64,000 nt of DNA from Gonapodya sp. JEL0774 (taxonomy: Eukaryota > Monoblepharomycota > Monoblepharidomycetes > Monoblepharidales > Gonapodyaceae), in contig JADIIX010000006.1 in assembly GCA_027604505.1 (NCBI GenBank), forward strand, positions 67,746 to 131,745, given 5' to 3'. A model generated the notes under the pieces. The model made no database searches. It worked only from the letters and a program-made list of their open reading frames with translations, and had not been told where the DNA came from. Numbering within the stretch: the first letter of the stretch is position 1; every line of letters begins with the position of its first letter. A program made the position numbers and the translations under genes. Shown one piece after another: positions 59,191 to 64,000 of the stretch.

Positions 59191-61168
59191 ATGCCCTCCT
59201 CCCATGCATTCCTCGACCGTCTCCGTCCGTTCGCGTCTCGGAGCACCTACCAGGGCGCCGTGCTCTTCAACCTGGGCGTGTTTCTCATTCCGGCAATCTA
59301 CTCCACGCTATCAAAGTGAGTGATCGGATTCAACTTGTCGTGCGCTCCGGCTGCGCTTGCTGGTGATCTCATTCCTCTTCACATAAAGGCTTTGGATCGC
59401 CAACATTGACTCATCCATGGTCGCCACTACGGATGCATACACATACGTAAGCTTCTAGTTCCGTTATCTCTACAATCTTCTTCCGATCGGGGACTCACCT
59501 CGATCGCCCCTGTCTTCTAGCTCGGCGTTTTCGCCGAAGTGCTGAACGAGGGTCTGCCTCGCGCCGCATACCTTGTTATCGGAGACACCGCCCGCACATC
59601 CGCGGACAAACGATCGAAACAGATTTCCACACTGCTGATTTTCCAAATGTGTGCTTCGCTCGTGTTGTCCGTGGTTTTTTTGTGCGCGGCGCCGACCCTG
59701 ACAGCGGTGGGTTTCGTCTCCCATCCCCGTGCCGCAAACGCAGGTGTATGTTTGGGACAACGTGTGTGAGCGCCTCGTCTTTCGTGGTTCCTCTTTTAGG
59801 CCTTCGTTCCGCCAGAGACTCGCAACTTGTCCATCACGTACCTCCGCATCAGTAGCTTCTCCACGTTCTTCGTCGCTTCGTCCTACGCCATCGGCACCGC
59901 CTTCCGCGCCATCGATCGCCCCGATGTACCCCTCGTGGTCAGCACCACATCAACAATATTCAACATCATCCTCGACTTGCTCTTCTTGTCCAAGATCCGC
60001 GTCGTATCTGGTGCCAACGTCAACACACAGGCGACCGTGCGCTTGGTCTGCGACATGAGCGGAGCTGTAGCTAGCCTGCTCTATTTCACCCTGACGCTGG
60101 AGAAAGGGACACGCTTGTCGTGGTGGAGGTTCGGATGGACCGAGTTCAAAGAGCTCGTGAAACCGGGGGCGGTGTTCTTTGCAGAGTCGGCGGTGCGGAA
60201 TGCACTGTACCTGTGGTTGGTCGATTGCCGCGTTTTTGAGGGTGCTTTGATTAATGCTTGAAGGCTAATCGTTCCTTGGAATCGCTCGATTGGAGGCTGA
60301 TCACCGGTATTGTCGCCCTTGGGTGAGTTTCGGACATCGACCAACATTGGATAATGGCTGTTCTCACTCACTGGGTTCGCCCATCTCCAATATTACATAA
60401 AGCAATGTATATGCTACCGCCTGGGGCGTCTTCAACACCATTCGGTGGGGATTGGTCATGGTGCCATCCAACAGTCTTGAGGCGTCGTCATCCACGTTCG
60501 TGGGGCATGCCTGGAGCCAGTTCCGAAAAGAATACGCTGATACGAATAGGAGCTCACCAACCTCATCGCGGGAGCTCCTCCATGCTCCCTCTGACGATGT
60601 CGCAGAACTTCCACGACTGAAACCGAAGAAAAAATTGCCCGCCCGAGAACTATATCCCGTCGTCAAGTACGCCGTGTACTCTGGGGTAGCCATACTCGTG
60701 GTCGAGTTGATCTTGCTGGCGATCATGTCAGCAGGCGCGGCCAGACAGTTCGCATACTATCTGAGTGGGGAGGAAGCGACAGCGTATCTGACCGCGACCA
60801 TGTGGAGAACACTGGACTGGTGTTACATTTTATTCGTTGTTTCGGTCCAAATGGGAACGGTTTTTGTCGCAACCAAGCCCTGGATCTACTTTGTGAGTCC
60901 GGAGCACGAACTCTCACCCCAGTCTTTCTGGTCTGCACTAAACAATGATTTGACTGACAAGGCCAACTCTTTGGCGTCCAATATCCTTTGGGTCTTGCCC
61001 TGGTGCATCGCTGTCGGGCGGCTTGGGCTCACATCCGACACCGCATGGCCGTATCACGCCGTGATATTCGGGGGGAGCTTGGTCGTGAACTTTGTCCTCA
61101 CGACAGTGAGTTTGGGGGTGTGGGTGTGGGTTGTCCAGCGAAGCGTCGTGACTACAGAGAAGGAATGA
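59191..61168 (+). CDS. MATE-family multidrug/organic cation efflux transporter
   Basis: An integral membrane antiporter that exports drugs or metabolites using H+ or Na+. The start is [20 protein letters not shown] at ATG 59191. Exon 1 ends [17 protein letters not shown]. Next exons give [19 protein letters not shown] and [20 protein letters not shown], then [80 protein letters not shown] and [20 protein letters not shown]. After intron(s) near 60225-60400 (not phase-resolved) come [30 protein letters not shown] and four more TM segments, ending [14 protein letters not shown] at 61168. The repeated polar motif at helices 1 and 7, and the VPxxALEA-type motif, are typical. This subgroup with a divergent second half is found in several fungi. 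About 10-12 helices are visible. Confidence 0.8.
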
Positions 61169-61563
61169 TGAAGAGAGAGACGATGGGGACGAGTAGGTGT
61201 GGTTTGTGGCACAGCGGAGAGAGTATGATTGTACAGTATCGAGAGATTTTGCTTTTTGACAGAAAACTCAATTCTGTGCGTCTTCTCGAAAATACAGGAC
61301 ACGCCCTGGAAGTGCCGGACGCTTTGGTGATGATGTCTGATGGCTTCCCGGGGATGTTGTGGGTGGTGGCGGATCTGACACACCTGCACGTGCAGGAACG
61401 ATCAGCATTGAGAACGGTACTCGCTCTTTGCAACTCCATCTCCACAAGTGTGAGAGACTGTGCTTTGGTGACAGCTTTTTCATCTCGGCTTCAGGGCCAT
61501 CAACAGCTGTGCGAGATACATAGTTCTCAACCATTTCTTTCGCCATCTCAAGGTGACCTAAAT
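61169..61563. other. Intergenic region
   Basis: The spacer runs between two + strand genes. Open frames through it are not supported by motifs. It should contain the MATE 3' end and the MTAP promoter. Confidence 0.4.
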
Positions 61564-62850
61564 ATGGCTGTCAACGAAAACGGCTACAAGGGATCCGTCC
61601 CCCCCGAGGCATTCAGGGACGTGAAGATTGCAATCATTGGTTTGTTTTCACGATGGAGAGCGTGGATTTCTCTGGACCTGTGTATTTGATTGAATCCATG
61701 TCTTCACCTGTTCCCTTCCCGCATCATCAACTCTGTTCACCATCCCGTATCATGGAATTAGGTGGGACTGGTCTCTACCAGCTTGAGAATGTCAAGCACA
61801 TTGCCGAGTTCGAGCCACTAACGGTGAGATGCGATGCCATCTGTCCAACTCCGAGTCTGCATGTGATGCCATGAACTTCCCAACACTTTTCAGCCCTGGG
61901 GCTACCCGTCGTCTCCCATCCACATTGTTGAGACCGCTGGAGGTCACAAAGTGGCTTTTTTGGCTCGTCACGGCCACGGTCACGCGTTTACCCCGACCAC
62001 TGTCCCTGCACAAGCCAACATTGCCGCCCTTAAGCATCTGGGCGTCGAAGCTATTCTGGCGTTTTCGGCCGTTGGGAGCTTGAAGCAGGAGATTGCCCCC
62101 AGGGACTTCGTCATCCCGGACCAAATCAGTTAGTTGTTCACGTGCCAAGTATTTTAGTTTGACCCTATTCACACTGCCTACCGCCCTTTTGACCTGGTTT
62201 GTCGCAGTCGATCGCACCAAAGGTATCCGTGGCTCTACTTTCTTCGGCACGGGCCTCGTTGCGCACGCCATGTTTGGGGACCCGTTCGACTTCAACGGAA
62301 TCGGTCAGCTCGTGTGGAACAAGTGCAGGGATGTGATGCAAGGCGACAATGCGAAAATGCACCTTGGGGGGACTCTTATCTGCATGGAGGTGAGTTATGG
62401 TGCAAGTATTTCTTCGATGGAACTCCGAGGCGGTATTGAATTGTGGTCTAGGGTCCTGCATTCTCCACCCGTGCCGAGTCTAACCTTTACCGCTCATGGG
62501 GCGGCTCCGTCATCAACATGTCCGCAATCCCTGAAGCCAAACTCGCCCGAGAAGCCGAAATCGCGTACCAAATGATATGTATGTCCACCGACTATGACTG
62601 CTGGCATGAGGACGAGGAGCCCGTCACGGTCGAGATGGTGATGGGGAACGTCAAGGCCAACGGAGAAAATGCTAGGAGGGTCGTGGAGGCGGTGTTGCCA
62701 GAATTGGAGAAGGCAGTGTGGGGACGGGAGAGCACTTATGTCGTTGGCAAGGGGATCAAGGGAAGCATGAAATACGCCTGCATGACATCCCCAGCAAAGC
62801 GAGACCAGGATTTGGTGCGAAAACTGGAGTACATACTTCCGGGCTACTAG
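61564..62850 (+). CDS. MEU1: S-methyl-5'-thioadenosine phosphorylase (MTAP/MEU1 type)
   Basis: Splits methylthioadenosine with phosphate into adenine and methylthioribose-1-phosphate, in methionine salvage and polyamine metabolism. The start is [20 protein letters not shown] at ATG 61564. An intron splits the phosphate-binding motif: IAIIG joins in phase to [20 protein letters not shown]. Then [59 protein letters not shown], and, after another intron, [20 protein letters not shown]. The last exons carry [40 protein letters not shown] and [20 protein letters not shown] (substrate-site Met and Asp region), ending at TAG 62848-62850. All domains of the family are present, and its length (~360 aa) is typical of fungal enzymes. 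Confidence 0.92.
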
Positions 62851-63119
62851 TAAGTGTTCCTTTCGATTGGTAAAGCTGGGATTTATTCAACATGAATCGA
62901 TGTACGCACCCAGCTCGTAGATGGGCATCGCAACAAGCTTCTCAATAGAGCGACATTGTTTATAGCGAAATTACATGTATTTGCAATGAGCTGAATCCCA
63001 AAGGCGCCTTGTTTTCAACGCTCAATGGACGAATGAAACGGCCTCAAGAAATGCCGCGTAAACTCGGTAGTCCAGCTGGAACCAAACATCGCGGTTCACG
63101 TGATACTGATTCATTATCC

Positions 63120-64000
63120 TCACATCCTCGCCGTCTCCTTCCTAGCGGCAGGTTTGTCCACTTTCAATGTCCTCCTAACAAGCGTCGCTGTACCGACTTT
63201 GGAATCATTGCGCCTGCCGATTGCTTTCGAAATGTAATCACCAGCATCCACAAGCTTGTCGAGGTCAATACCTGTATTGAAGCCGAGGCCATGAAGCATA
63301 TAGACGACATCTTCGGTTGAAACGTTGCCTAAAGGAGCAACCAACCGTAGAGAAGTGTTATGGTTTAGTCAATGAAGCAGGTGGGTCAAGTAGATTAGAG
63401 ATTACGATACTCATTCACGGCTCAGGGTTTACCCACCTGTCGCACCCGGGCTATACGGGCATCCTCCCAACCCTGCGACCGAAGAATCCACTATCCTGAC
63501 GCCCTCTTCCACTGCGGCTAACGTGTTCGCCACTCCCATACCAAAGGTATCGTGGCAGTGAACCGCTATCCTCTCAATGGGTACACCTGCTTCCACGCAT
63601 GCTCGAATAGCCTTCTTCATGGCACCTGGGGTCCCACGACCGGTGGTATCGCACACTGCAATCTCGAAGCAACCCATATCATACATGAGTTTCGCGAGGT
63701 GGGCAGGTTTGGAAGGGTCAACTGCTCCTTCGAAAGGACAATCGACAGCGACAGAGACAGCGCTGGATGGGGGAAGGGGCACGGTCATTGGACCAAAGAC
63801 GCCAAAATGTGACGTAGTTTCAGAGTAGAGAGGATGAAGGAGATCGATCGGTCGGTCGCCACACAATACACAATCGCCATACCCTCACTTGTTGCAACAC
63901 AATTGGGACACATCACTCACCATCTAACGGGGATACCTTCCTCCTTGGCCCTTTCACAAACCACTCGAAATTTCTTCACCGCTTGCTCAATGCTGCTGTT
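63120..64000 (-). CDS. HMGCL: Hydroxymethylglutaryl-CoA lyase, 5' end outside window
   Basis: Splits HMG-CoA into acetyl-CoA and acetoacetate (leucine degradation), usually mitochondrial. Reading from the window edge: NSSIEQAVKKFRVVCERAKE with EEGIPVRW (exon up to a GTGAGT donor near 63920); then SAVSVAVDCPFEGAVDPSKP, KLMYDMGCFEIAVCDTTGRG, TPGAMKKAIRACVEAGVPIE and IAVHCHDTFGMGVANTLAAV, with the metal-binding HxH-type site (VHCHDT). The catalytic-loop Cys follows in DSSVAGLGGCPYSPGATG. After one intron GNVSTEDVVYMLHGLGFNTG leads to DLDKLVDAGDYISKAIGRRN and a short basic end at TGA 63120-63122. The N-terminal third, including any targeting peptide, is not in the window. Confidence 0.92.

Noticed and set aside
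1-64000. tRNA, rRNA, telomere repeats or intact transposons
   Set aside because: No B-box-like tRNA pattern with cloverleaf, rRNA-like stretch, telomeric repeat, terminal inverted repeat, integrase or reverse transcriptase was seen by eye; a covariance-model search would be decisive for RNAs.

Overview
This window is compact eukaryotic nuclear DNA, most likely from an early-diverging (chytrid-like) fungus. Genes are broken by many short introns, usually about 50-120 bp with GT...AG ends, and they lie close together on both strands. Several neighbours are divergent pairs with only 100-170 bp between start codons. The fungal evidence is a split Zn2Cys6 transcription factor, a CipC/DUF3759-like protein, a dihydrofolate synthase, and a secreted-type LRR-TM-SH3 protein. 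That last architecture is common in chytrids, so the chytrid placement is inference. I assigned genes by joining exons at matching splice phases and recognising family motifs by eye; no database search was possible.

Layout. 1-204: possible 3' exon of a truncated gene. 748-8703 (+): very large disordered protein of unknown function. 9153-11102 (+): OTUD5-like deubiquitinase. 11997-12481 (+): DUF3759/CipC-like protein. 12713-14671 (+): PECR-like enoyl-CoA/dienoyl-CoA reductase. 15281-15811 (-): small unknown protein with an internal duplication. 16291-18207 (+): unknown two-TM glycoprotein. 19009-21510 (+): CSA/ERCC8/Rad28 WD40 protein. 21763-25737 (-): NFX1/FAP1-type RING and zinc-finger protein that runs into a C-terminal AN1 finger. 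25961-30540 (-): Zn2Cys6 regulator. 30688-32273 (-) and 32377-34131 (+): divergent 2OG-Fe(II) dioxygenase and short-chain dehydrogenase (SDR1). 34287-35189 (+): UBE2W. 35704-38315 (-) and 38461-40143 (+): divergent prolyl 4-hydroxylase-like enzyme and dihydrofolate synthase. 40610-42133 (+): HPP-like membrane protein. 42276-43978 (-): SDR2, a close paralogue of SDR1 in inverted orientation. 44413-45533 (+): coiled-coil protein. 45643-47816 (-) and 47986-49391 (+): divergent APH-family kinase and KTI12. 49467-52042 (-): UvrD-like SF1 helicase with a long unknown C-terminus. 52248-54938 (-): membrane-anchored GMC oxidoreductase. 55097-57190 (-): LRR-TM-SH3 protein. 57913-58813 (+): PUB-domain protein. 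59191-61168 (+): MATE transporter. 61564-62850 (+): MTAP-type phosphorylase. 63120-64000 (-): HMG-CoA lyase, cut by the window edge.

Themes. Five genes belong to the ubiquitin system (OTU deubiquitinase, CSA-type CRL4 adaptor, RING-bearing NFX1, UBE2W, PUB protein), though nothing shows they are co-regulated. Most others are housekeeping or primary metabolism. I did not find a convincing new multi-gene system. The most unusual items are the NFX1-AN1 fusion, the helicase with its uncharacterised extension, the inverted SDR duplication, and several orphan proteins.
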